Positions 47,728 to 56,038 of a DNA stretch of 64,000 nt are shown here, piece after piece. The number at the start of each line of letters is the position of its first letter. Position 1 is the first letter of the stretch. The translations under genes were made by a program, and so were the position numbers. Under the pieces are notes generated by a model. The model saw only the letters and a list, made by a program, of their open reading frames with translations, had not been told where the DNA came from and searched no databases. The stretch lies in the NCBI RefSeq assembly GCF_026000375.1, contig NZ_AP026708.1:3322001-3386000 (forward strand). Reading direction: 5' to 3'. The DNA comes from Pseudodesulfovibrio portus (lineage in GTDB: Bacteria; Desulfobacterota; Desulfovibrionia; Desulfovibrionales; Desulfovibrionaceae).

Positions 47728-49659
47728 ATGGAGTGTACCGAATATCTGGCGTTGCTCGACAGCGACGACAAGGAGGTCGTCCGTGAGAGCGCGTTCAGGG
47801 CGGGCGAGGACAATTGTACCGAAGCCGTGCCCAAACTGGCGGAATTGCTGACCACCAATCATCTCGGCATCCAGGAGGCGGTGGACAGTTCCCTCAGGAA
47901 GATCGGCGGCAAGGAGACGGTGCAGGCCGTGCTGCCGCTGTTGCGCTCGGACGACGCCCCCGTGCGGAATTTGTCCATGGACATCCTGCGGGAGGTGGGG
48001 AGCCAGGATATGGGGTCCCTCATCGAGCTCAGCCAGGATGAAGACGCGGATATCCGAATTTTCATGGCCGACATCCTCGGCTCCACCGGGAGCCTGTTGG
48101 CTGTCGAGCCCCTCTGCGACGCCCTCCTCAGGGACCCCGAGGTCAACGTCCGCTACCAGGCTGCGGTCAGCCTGGGCGATCTGGGCATGGCCGAGGCCGC
48201 TCCCTGCCTGAACAAGGCCATCAACGACGAGGAGTGGGTTCAGTATTCCGTGATCGAGGCGCTGACCAAGATCGGGCATTCCAGTTCCGTGGACGCCCTG
48301 GTCAAGGCGTTGGACTCCGCGTCCGACCTGGTTGCGTCGATGATCATCGATTCCCTGGGCGAGCTGGGCAACGTCAAGGCCGTGACCATGCTTTTGCGGC
48401 GCATGCCCGATGCACCCACCGCGCTGCGGAATAAAATCGTCAAGGCCGTGGTCAAAATTCTCGGGGGCAAGTCCCTGACCCTCCTGAGCGACGAGGAGCG
48501 GGAGCGGTTCCGCCAGTACCTGCTGGTGGCGCTCGAGGACGAGGACGAGGAAATACAGGATGCAGCCATTCAGGGGCTGGCCCATGTGGGCGGCGAACAG
48601 GCCTCCAGGGGAATCCTCACCATCGCGGCCGGCCTGGATCAGGATCGTGATCAGGACCGGCTGCAGACCATCATCGGGTGCCTGGCCGAAATCGGGCTGA
48701 CCGAAGCCCTGAAGGAAGGGGTCCTCGGCGATGACCAGACCACGGCCGGCGTTGCCGTGCAGGCCCTCTCCCTGATCGCGCCCGAGCAGTGCAGCGAAGC
48801 GCACGCGGTCTGCGGTGTGCTCATGGAGGCTTTCTGGCAGACTTCGTTGCCCATCCAGCGGCAGATCATAAGCGTTGCTGCGGAGCGGGCCGACGAGTCG
48901 GCAAAAGACTTTTTCATCAAGATACTCGAGGAGCACAAGGACGGCACCGTGCTCAAGAGCGTGGTCTACCTGCTGGGCGAGAAGCTCCGGTTGGCCGAGG
49001 TCGTGGATGACATATTCCCGATGCTCGGGCATCAGTACGACGACGTCAAGGAGTCGGCCCTCAATGCCTGCATAGCCATCGGCGGCGACGCGGTCGTGAC
49101 CCGCTTCAGGGAGATGGCCGTCAGCGAGGACCCAATCCAGCGTTTCATGGCGATCTATGCCCTGGGCAAGCTCGGTGCCACCGAGAACCTCGATTACCTG
49201 AAGCAGGCCGTGGAAGATGAGATTCCGGATGTCAGGAAGGTGGCGCTGGAGGCCCTGGCCGGCGTCGGTGATCCTTCCGACTGGCGGCAGTTGGTTCTGC
49301 AGCGCCTCAGCGACGAGAACAAGGACGTGCGGCTGACCGTCATTGAGATCATGGGCCGCTATTTTGACGACGAGATGGTCCCTCATCTCCTTCACGCCCT
49401 GAACGACGAGGACGATTGGGTAAAGATACGGGCCATCGACGCCCTTGGCGAGCACGGGCTGACCGAAGGGGTTCCGCATTTGGTTGCCATGCTCAAGAAC
49501 ACCAACCGTTTCGTCGTCATGAAGGCAATCGAGGGGCTTGGCAGAATCGGAGGGCCCGAAGCGTTCAATGCCCTGCTCGAGGTCACCAACAGTGATGAAT
49601 ACGAACTGGTGAGCGCGGCGGAAGAGGCCATCACCCGGATTCAGGAAGCCCAAGAGTAG
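47728..49659 (+). CDS. HEAT-repeat protein of the chemotaxis operon
   Basis: A 643-aa all-helical solenoid of HEAT/PBS-lyase-type repeats from end to end, about 20 units of 30 residues. Typical units are AIQGLAHVGGEQ, KVALEALAGVGDPSDW, IRAIDALGEHGLTEGVPHLV and VMKAIEGLGRIGGPEAFNAL. No catalytic motif. Such proteins are scaffolds; in this place it may organise the CheB/CheR/CheY/CheA pathway. ATG 47728 is used, with GGAGG 8 nt upstream; a TTG at 47695 lies just past the cheB stop. It ends 9 nt before cheR. Confidence 0.88.
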   Translation: MECTEYLALLDSDDKEVVRESAFRAGEDNCTEAVPKLAELLTTNHLGIQEAVDSSLRKIGGKETVQAVLPLLRSDDAPVRNLSMDILREVGSQDMGSLIELSQDEDADIRIFMADILGSTGSLLAVEPLCDALLRDPEVNVRYQAAVSLGDLGMAEAAPCLNKAINDEEWVQYSVIEALTKIGHSSSVDALVKALDSASDLVASMIIDSLGELGNVKAVTMLLRRMPDAPTALRNKIVKAVVKILGGKSLTLLSDEERERFRQYLLVALEDEDEEIQDAAIQGLAHVGGEQASRGILTIAAGLDQDRDQDRLQTIIGCLAEIGLTEALKEGVLGDDQTTAGVAVQALSLIAPEQCSEAHAVCGVLMEAFWQTSLPIQRQIISVAAERADESAKDFFIKILEEHKDGTVLKSVVYLLGEKLRLAEVVDDIFPMLGHQYDDVKESALNACIAIGGDAVVTRFREMAVSEDPIQRFMAIYALGKLGATENLDYLKQAVEDEIPDVRKVALEALAGVGDPSDWRQLVLQRLSDENKDVRLTVIEIMGRYFDDEMVPHLLHALNDEDDWVKIRAIDALGEHGLTEGVPHLVAMLKNTNRFVVMKAIEGLGRIGGPEAFNALLEVTNSDEYELVSAAEEAITRIQEAQE

Positions 49660-49668
49660 GCGACAAAG

Positions 49669-50544
49669 ATGTCATCGCTTTTTTCAAAGACCATCTCACT
49701 GGGCAGGGAGCTTCGGATTACGGACCAGGAGTTCGTCAATCTGCGTGACTTCATTTATCAGGAATGCGGCATCTGGATAGCCGACAACAGGAAATATCTC
49801 CTTGAAAACAGGCTCGGCAACCGGCTCAAGAAACTCAACCTCAAGAATTTCGACGAATACTACAATCTGCTCAGGTACGATTCGTCGCGGTCGGCGGAAT
49901 TCAGGAAGCTGTTCGAGGTCATCACAACCAACGAGACCAGCTTCTACCGCAATCCGCCGCAGCTTGAGGTCTTCCAGAAGGAAGTCCTGCCCGACGTGCT
50001 CGACAAGTGCCGCAAGGCGGGCAATCGGCTGCGCATCTGGTCGGCGGGTTGTTCGACCGGGGAGGAACCCTACACAATTTCCATGATCATCAACGAGGTG
50101 CTCAAGGGGGAGATGGATTCCTGGGATATCCGTATCACTGCCAACGACCTGTCGGAGCGCGTCCTCGAGTCTGCGCGCAAGGCCGTTTACAACGACTACA
50201 CCCTGCGGACAACGCCCAAGGACATCGTGGAGCGGTATTTTGATTCCGGGGGGGGGCAGAACAAGCTCAAGCAGGAAATCAAGAAGTTGGTGAGTTTCGG
50301 TCAGATAAATCTCAAGGATCGCAATCAGATCAAGCGGATCGAGCGGTCCCAGATTGTTTTTTGCAGAAACGTCATAATCTATTTTGATGATGCAATGAAA
50401 AAGCAGGTTATCAACGATTTCTACGACAACCTGCTTCCTGGCGGTTACCTGATCATCGGACACTCGGAGTCGCTGCACCACATCACGCGCGCCTTCAAGC
50501 CCATCCGGTTTCCGGGTTCAATTATTTACAAGAAGGAAGAATAG
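49669..50544 (+). CDS. cheR: chemotaxis protein methyltransferase CheR
   Basis: A 291-aa SAM-dependent glutamate O-methyltransferase for chemoreceptors. The N-terminal helical domain has FIYQECGIWIADNRKYLLENRL. The catalytic domain starts near 95 with TTNETSFYRNPPQ, then IWSAGCSTGEEPYTISMI (SAM loop), ITANDLSERVLESA, VFCRNVIIYFDDAMK and GGYLIIGHSESL. Complete, with no TPR extension. It is the partner of CheB two genes upstream. Confidence 0.95.
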   Translation: MSSLFSKTISLGRELRITDQEFVNLRDFIYQECGIWIADNRKYLLENRLGNRLKKLNLKNFDEYYNLLRYDSSRSAEFRKLFEVITTNETSFYRNPPQLEVFQKEVLPDVLDKCRKAGNRLRIWSAGCSTGEEPYTISMIINEVLKGEMDSWDIRITANDLSERVLESARKAVYNDYTLRTTPKDIVERYFDSGGGQNKLKQEIKKLVSFGQINLKDRNQIKRIERSQIVFCRNVIIYFDDAMKKQVINDFYDNLLPGGYLIIGHSESLHHITRAFKPIRFPGSIIYKKEE

Positions 50545-50604
50545 GGAGCCTCGCTATGCTGGATTTGATATGCGGGCACGAGACGTGTTACCAGGGGGAA
50601 CATC

Positions 50605-50973
50605 ATGCCTAAACATATTCTGATTGTGGACGATTCCAAAACAGTGAGGAATCTTGTCGCCTTCATCATGAAGAAGGAAGGCTTCAAGGTGACCACCGCG
50701 GAAGACGGCCTTGACGGGCTGGAAAAGCTATACAGTCTCGATTTTGTCGATCTTATCGTTTCCGACGTCAACATGCCCCGCATGGATGGGTTGACGTTCA
50801 TAAAGACCGTTCGCGAGCAGGAGAGCTACCGGGACATCCCCATCGTGGTGCTTTCCACCGAAGGGCAGGACAAGGACATTCAGACCGGCTTGACCGTCGG
50901 TGCGAACCTGTACATGGTCAAACCCGCGCAACCGGAAAAACTCGTCCGCAACGTCAAGATGCTGCTTGGCTGA
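50605..50973 (+). CDS. cheY: CheY-like single-domain response regulator
   Basis: A 122-aa receiver domain with ILIVDDSKTVRN (acidic pair), phosphoacceptor D54 in VSDVNMPRMDG, the conserved LSTEGQ (threonine replaced-type switch region) and K105 region VKPAQPEK. It carries the phosphoryl group from CheA to its target. It lies 42 nt upstream of cheA. An earlier ATG near 50556 is not in this frame. Confidence 0.93.
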   Translation: MPKHILIVDDSKTVRNLVAFIMKKEGFKVTTAEDGLDGLEKLYSLDFVDLIVSDVNMPRMDGLTFIKTVREQESYRDIPIVVLSTEGQDKDIQTGLTVGANLYMVKPAQPEKLVRNVKMLLG

Positions 50974-51015
50974 CGGTGTGAAACCACATAACGCGGCATT
51001 GCAGAAGGAGACTCG

Positions 51016-53937
51016 ATGAGCCAGGACTTTCTCGATCCGGAAATCTTGTCAGATTTTTTCATCGAAGCGAAAGAGCATTTGGAGACCATTGAGCCGAATC
51101 TTCTCGAGCTGGAAAAGAGCCCCGAGAACCTCGGCATTCTGAATGAGATTTTCCGGCCCATGCACTCCCTCAAGGGCGCATCGGGCTTTTTGGGGTTGAA
51201 CAAGATCAACGGGCTGGCCCACAAGGCGGAAAACATCCTGGATGAACTGCGCCAGGGGTCCATGCAGGTTACGGAAGGGATCATGGACCTGATCCTGTCC
51301 GCCACCGACGCCCTGCGCACCATGGTCGACAATCTGGAGACCAGCGGCGTGGAAGGTGACGTGGACACCGGACCCGTCATCGCACAAATCGAGGCGGCTC
51401 TGAAGGGTGAACTCGGGGATGTCACGGGGGGCCCCGGGGCGGAGGGCGAGGTTGTCCTGGAGCCTGAGCCTGTTTCCGAGCCCCAGTCCGTTGTCGAGCC
51501 TGCGCCTGCGCCTGCGCCGGAACCTGTCGCCACGGTCGAGGAAGAGGTGACTGCTTCCGTGCCCGCCTTCGTCCCGGAGCCCGATCCCGATTTCGACGAT
51601 ACCCCGTATGCCCTGACCACGGTGGGCGAAGGCCATCTGGCCGATTTTCTTGAAGAGGCCCAGGAGATCGTGGAAAACCTCAACCGTTGTCTGCTGACCC
51701 TGGAAGGGGAGCCCGAAGGGGCCGAGGAACTGATCAACGATACGTTCCGGTATTTTCACAACCTCAAGGGCAACAGCGGCATTATCGGCTTCAAGGAACT
51801 CAATTCCCTGACCCACGAGGCCGAGACCCTGCTCAACAAGGTCCGCAAGGGCGAGATCGCTTCCAGCCAGTCCATGATCGACCTGCTGCTGGCCGCCGTG
51901 GACCTCATCGAGACCCTGGTGTCCAAGGTCGATATAGAGACCAGCAGGGTCGACCCCGTGGATACCAGCGCCATGGCGCAGATTCTCCAGAAGGTCACCA
52001 ACGACGGCGATACGGCTGCGGTTCAGGGGTTGGTCTCCGGTAAATCCGAGGATCACCCCAAGGAAGCGGAAGCCGCGCCGACTCCTGCCGAGGCGGCAGC
52101 GGTCGAATCCGTCGCAGACGAATACGATCCGGAGGACGTGGCCCTGTTCATTTCCACCATCGACCAGCAGCTCAAGGCTGTTGACGTCGCTTTCGACCTG
52201 CTCCGGAAGGATTCCGGGCAGAAGGACATCATCGACGGTCTGTTCCGTACTTTCCAGACCATTCAGAACTCCACGGGATACATGGGGTTCGACGAAATCA
52301 GGGAGTACGCGTCCAGAACCGCCGGTCTGGTTGATCAGGCCCGCAAGTCGGACATGGATTTTTCTCTGATGTTGGACATCCTGGAACAGGAACATGCCAT
52401 CCTGCGGGAGATGATCGTCAAGGCCGTGAAGTCCGTCGGCGGTTCCATCGAAGAGGAGGGGGCCGAGGTCGCCTCCGCTCCCGAACCCGAGCCCATCTCC
52501 GAACCGGCGGCAGCTCCCGTCCCTGAACCGGCCCCCGCGCCCGAACCGGTGGCGGAAGCCCCCAAGCCGGCTCCCGCGCCCGATCCCGTCAAGCAACCCG
52601 TATCCAAGCCCGCTTCGGCGGCCAGGAAGCCTATGAGTAACGCCAGCAAGTCCAGTGGCGCACAGCAGCCCCCTGCGAAGCCCAAGGTGTCGAGCACCAT
52701 CCGGGTGGATCATCACAAGTTGGACCATCTGATGAACGTCATCGGAGAGCTGATCATCAACCGGAACCGGTACGCCATGCTCGCCCGCGCCCTCGAGGAC
52801 GGGCAGGAAGAGGTTCATGTGGTGGCCCAGCAGCTCACGGAAACCACCTACGCCATGGCGCGTATATCGGACGATCTTCAGGACACCATCATGAAGGTCC
52901 GCATGGTTCCGGTCCAGACCGTGTTTTCCCGGTTCCCGCGCTTGGTGCGCGACCTGTCCCGAAAGTCGGGCAAGCAGGTGGAACTGATCATGGAAGGCGA
53001 AGAGACCGAATTCGACAAGTCCGTTGTCGAGGAGATCGGTGATCCGCTGGTCCATCTCGTCCGCAACGCGGTTGACCACGGCCTGGAACCCGAGGACGAG
53101 CGTATCGCTGCCGGAAAGAAGCCCAAGGGCCACGTCTGGCTGCGCGCCTATCACAAGGGCAATTCAGTGGCCATCGAGGTGGAAGACGACGGTCGCGGCA
53201 TGGACCCGGAAAAGCTCAAGATGGTGGCCATGCGAAAGGGCGTCATCACCCCGGAAGAGGCCAACGCCATGGACGACCGCGAGGCGCTGGACCTTATCTT
53301 CGCGCCCGGCTTCTCGTCCGCTGAAAAGGTCACGGACATCTCCGGTCGCGGCGTGGGCATGGACGTGGTCAAGACGAACATCAAGAATCTCAAGGGCAGC
53401 GTGCACACCCAGTCCGAGGTGGGCAAGGGCTCAAAGCTCACCCTGACCCTGCCGCTGACCCTGGCCATCATCGACGCCCTCATGGTCCAGGTTGGCGGCG
53501 ACACGTTCGCCATCCCGCTGGACGCGGTGTCCGAGACCACCAAGATCGAGGTGGAAAAGCTCTCCGAGGTCAACAACCGCAAGGCCGTCGAGCTGCGCGG
53601 CGAGGTCCTGGGCATAGTGGAACTGGCCGAACTGCTCGATCTCCCTCAGTCCATGGACGACCGCGACGTCCTGCCCATGGTCATCATCCAGGACAACGAC
53701 CGCCGTCTCGGCCTTGTTGTGGACCGGCTTCTGGAACGCCAGGAGATCGTCATCAAGCCCCTCGGGCAGTATCTCAACAACTTCAACCTCAAGGGGTTGT
53801 CGGGCGCCACCATCATGGGCGACGGCTCGGTGGTGCTGATCCTCGACCCGCACGAAATCTACTCCCTGTCCACCCAGCTCGGGAGGAAACAGGAACCCCT
53901 GACCGTGGGCGGCGCGGCTCTGCCTGCCGGGAAGTAA
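51016..53937 (+). CDS. cheA: hybrid chemotaxis histidine kinase CheA with three Hpt domains
   Basis: A 973-aa CheA. Hpt1 spans about 1-105 (H50 in MHSLKGASG). Hpt2 spans about 205-305 (H248 in FHNLKGNSG). A third Hpt-like module spans about 370-475 with FQTIQNSTG, where the phosphoacceptor histidine is glutamine (Q414). Proline/alanine-rich linkers follow Hpt1 and the third module. From about 560 come the dimerisation domain (VDHHKLDHLMNVIGELIINRNR), the ATPase (HLVRNAVDHGLEPED, DDGRGMDPE, SGRGVGMDVVK) and a C-terminal CheW-like domain (TFAIPLDAVSETTK). No CheY-binding P2 domain is obvious. Two usable phosphoacceptors and one dead copy suggest branching output. Last gene of the operon, followed by a terminator. 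Confidence 0.93.
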   Translation: MSQDFLDPEILSDFFIEAKEHLETIEPNLLELEKSPENLGILNEIFRPMHSLKGASGFLGLNKINGLAHKAENILDELRQGSMQVTEGIMDLILSATDALRTMVDNLETSGVEGDVDTGPVIAQIEAALKGELGDVTGGPGAEGEVVLEPEPVSEPQSVVEPAPAPAPEPVATVEEEVTASVPAFVPEPDPDFDDTPYALTTVGEGHLADFLEEAQEIVENLNRCLLTLEGEPEGAEELINDTFRYFHNLKGNSGIIGFKELNSLTHEAETLLNKVRKGEIASSQSMIDLLLAAVDLIETLVSKVDIETSRVDPVDTSAMAQILQKVTNDGDTAAVQGLVSGKSEDHPKEAEAAPTPAEAAAVESVADEYDPEDVALFISTIDQQLKAVDVAFDLLRKDSGQKDIIDGLFRTFQTIQNSTGYMGFDEIREYASRTAGLVDQARKSDMDFSLMLDILEQEHAILREMIVKAVKSVGGSIEEEGAEVASAPEPEPISEPAAAPVPEPAPAPEPVAEAPKPAPAPDPVKQPVSKPASAARKPMSNASKSSGAQQPPAKPKVSSTIRVDHHKLDHLMNVIGELIINRNRYAMLARALEDGQEEVHVVAQQLTETTYAMARISDDLQDTIMKVRMVPVQTVFSRFPRLVRDLSRKSGKQVELIMEGEETEFDKSVVEEIGDPLVHLVRNAVDHGLEPEDERIAAGKKPKGHVWLRAYHKGNSVAIEVEDDGRGMDPEKLKMVAMRKGVITPEEANAMDDREALDLIFAPGFSSAEKVTDISGRGVGMDVVKTNIKNLKGSVHTQSEVGKGSKLTLTLPLTLAIIDALMVQVGGDTFAIPLDAVSETTKIEVEKLSEVNNRKAVELRGEVLGIVELAELLDLPQSMDDRDVLPMVIIQDNDRRLGLVVDRLLERQEIVIKPLGQYLNNFNLKGLSGATIMGDGSVVLILDPHEIYSLSTQLGRKQEPLTVGGAALPAGK

Positions 53938-53957
53938 GATACCTCGAACCGAAAAGG

Positions 53958-53992
53958 AAAAGGCCGGGAAGGTGAACTTCCCGGCCTTTTTT
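53958..53992. terminator. bidirectional terminator after cheA
   Basis: AAAAGGCCGGGAAG pairs perfectly with CTTCCCGGCCTTTT around GTGAA and is followed by TT. It serves cheA and the convergent membrane-protein gene. Confidence 0.88.
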
Positions 53993-54010
53993 CGTGCGGA
54001 GGGCGGTGTC

Positions 54011-54937
54011 TTACAGCATGGTCATGAAGTTGACGAACAGGGTGGCGTTCAGGGCGTGCATGGCCCAGAAAATGAAGACGGACAGGAAGGCCGGCCCCTT
54101 CATGCGCAACGGGGATTCGTTGCGGGCAATGAGTATCCACAGCCCGACGTTGACGGCGCCGAGGATGACCACTCCGGCCCAGACATAGGCCAGAGGGGTG
54201 CCGAGAATAATGAGTTGGATATTCTCCGGCAGCCGGGCGTAGAGCCAGCCCTGGCAGGCCATGAAGCCGATCATGGGCAGCATGGACCAGCGCGCGGCCA
54301 GCTTCATGGCAAAGGAGTAGTAGTCGCGGCCAAAGTCGTCCTTGTTGCGGCGGATGACGAGGTAGGCCAGGCTCAGGGAGGCTGCGGCGGCAAGGACCAG
54401 AACGCCGTACATGGCGGACAGCGGCAGGGCCATGGCCGAAGCCGTTGCCAGGGCCTCCTGCGAGGGGCTTCCCTGGGACAGGTTGAAGAAGAGTTTGGCC
54501 GGGGTGACCACGGCCACCGCGCCGATGGCGGACAGGGCGGCGATGAGCCCCAGTATGATGTGGGGGGCCTTGGCCTGCCGCATGGACTTCCAGGTCAGGA
54601 AATAGATGAGCGCGGCCACGGCGAACACGGCGAGAAGCACGGCTCCGGTAAAAAACGGGGAGGCGGGGTTGAGGGATTGCTCAATGAGTCGGGGGTAGCG
54701 GTAGAGGCTGATGCCGATGCCGACTCCATAGATGACGACCAGGAACGCGAGCAGTATCAATCCCAAGGAGCCTGTCTGCTGGCCATACTTGTCGAAAAAG
54801 ACCTTTTTGTTCGTCTTGGCGCTGAGTTCGCCGAGAACGGCCACGGCCGGGCTGCCGAGTGCGCCCATGCCGAGCAGGCTGAAAAAGGCCGGGGCCAACA
54901 TCAGGCCAATCATCTTGAGGGTTTCTTGTAAATCCAT
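54011..54937 (-). CDS. integral membrane protein of unknown function
   Basis: A 308-aa protein with about eight hydrophobic segments (for example FFSLLGMGALGSPAVAVLG, LGLILLAFLVVIYGVGIGISL, AVLLAVFAVAALIYFL, IILGLIAALSAIGAVAVV, MYGVLVLAAAASLSLAYLV and the C-terminal FIFWAMHALNATLFVNFMTML). Charged loops include SMRQAKAP and RRNKDDFGRDYYS. I recognise no family motif, cofactor ligand or transporter signature. ATG 54937 begins MDLQETLKMIGLML; upstream in-frame residues are not conserved-looking. It is alone between the cheA terminator and a plus-strand operon. Confidence 0.75.
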   Translation of the reverse strand: MDLQETLKMIGLMLAPAFFSLLGMGALGSPAVAVLGELSAKTNKKVFFDKYGQQTGSLGLILLAFLVVIYGVGIGISLYRYPRLIEQSLNPASPFFTGAVLLAVFAVAALIYFLTWKSMRQAKAPHIILGLIAALSAIGAVAVVTPAKLFFNLSQGSPSQEALATASAMALPLSAMYGVLVLAAAASLSLAYLVIRRNKDDFGRDYYSFAMKLAARWSMLPMIGFMACQGWLYARLPENIQLIILGTPLAYVWAGVVILGAVNVGLWILIARNESPLRMKGPAFLSVFIFWAMHALNATLFVNFMTML

Positions 54938-55130
54938 GGTGGAAGAAGGCTCCGTTTTTGTGCGTAAGAATCGCGTTGAATAGCGCGTTTTTTCTGCCTG
55001 AAAATCGTCCGGCATGCAAGGCTTCCCTCAAAGAGGGGTGTTGCGGAATTGTCAACGATTCCTTGCAAAAAATCGTGGTATCGCCTATTTCCAATGAAAC
55101 AATCAACCGTGATAAAGCGAGAGCCGCTCG

Positions 55131-56012
55131 ATGAAATGCCTGAAGTTCCTGTTGTTTGCCGTCCTCGGTCTGTTTCTCTTCGGCTGCACTGCCGCCGGGA
55201 AGAGCGCGACCACGGATACGGCGAGCATGGAGTGGCGCGTCAAGTCCCTTGAGGAGAGCTTCCTCAATTTCCGTGAAAAGCAGCGTCAGATGGCGGACGA
55301 GGTGGTCGAGGACAGGGACCGGCTCGACCAGCGGGTGACCGACCTTGAGGAGAAGGTCGCCGGGTTGCGCAACGGCACGTCCGTGGCCGTTCCCACCGAA
55401 GAGACGCCTGAGCCCCCGGCGGGCGAGGGGTGGGTGACCGATCTGAAGCCCGAGGACGATGGCTGGGTGAAGCCGGAAGGGGCCACCGAGCCGCCCGTCG
55501 CCCAGAGCGGCGAGGACAAACCGTGGGCCGACGTGCCCAAGCCGCCCGCGACCATTCCGGAGCCGGAGGTCGTCAAGCGAAAAACCGCGCCCAAGCCCGC
55601 GCCCATGACTGCTTCCAGGCCCAAGGCGAAGATTTCCGGTGCACAGGCGCTGTACGCAAAGGGGTACAAGCAGTATTCCATGGACAATATGGAAGGGGCC
55701 CGCGCCACCTTCGACCAGTTCCTGGCCAAGTATCCCTCGGATGCACTGGCGGCCAACGCCCTGTACTGGAAAGGCGAGACGTATTACTCCGAGAAGGATT
55801 TTGCCCAGGCCATCCTGACATTCAAGGAGGTCACCGGGCGGTTCCCGAAGCATCACAAGAGCGCTGCGGCCCTGCTCAAGATCGGCATGGCCTACGACAG
55901 GGTGGGCGACCGCGACAACGCGATCTTCTACCTGCGCGCCCTGATCGAGGATTTCCCGAACTCCGACGAGGCCGGGTTGGGCCGCAAGGAGCTGACGAGG
56001 TTGGGCGGCTAG
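55131..56012 (+). CDS. ybgF: YbgF/CpoB-like lipoprotein with coiled coil and TPR domain
   Basis: A 293-aa protein. A lipoprotein signal ends in the lipobox LFLFGC (lipidated cysteine 19). A coiled coil follows at about 30-80 (VKSLEESFLNFREKQRQMADEV), then a long proline/glutamate-rich linker to about 160, and TPR repeats to the end (YAKGYKQYSMDNMEGARATFDQFLAKYP, ANALYWKGETYYSEKDFAQAILTFKEV, KIGMAYDRVGDRDNAIFYLRALI). This is the layout of YbgF/CpoB, which in enterobacteria works with Tol-Pal in envelope constriction. No tol or pal gene is adjacent here. dprA follows 26 nt downstream. Confidence 0.82.
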   Translation: MKCLKFLLFAVLGLFLFGCTAAGKSATTDTASMEWRVKSLEESFLNFREKQRQMADEVVEDRDRLDQRVTDLEEKVAGLRNGTSVAVPTEETPEPPAGEGWVTDLKPEDDGWVKPEGATEPPVAQSGEDKPWADVPKPPATIPEPEVVKRKTAPKPAPMTASRPKAKISGAQALYAKGYKQYSMDNMEGARATFDQFLAKYPSDALAANALYWKGETYYSEKDFAQAILTFKEVTGRFPKHHKSAAALLKIGMAYDRVGDRDNAIFYLRALIEDFPNSDEAGLGRKELTRLGG

Positions 56013-56038
56013 GATTTTTTCATACACAAGAGGCATGA

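Noticed and set aside
47179-49653. 824-codon minus-strand frame, and similar ones at 19634-21565 and 51049-53154
   Set aside because: Shadows of the HEAT-repeat gene, hdrA and cheA. Low-complexity His/Asp/Gly-rich composition, no motifs.
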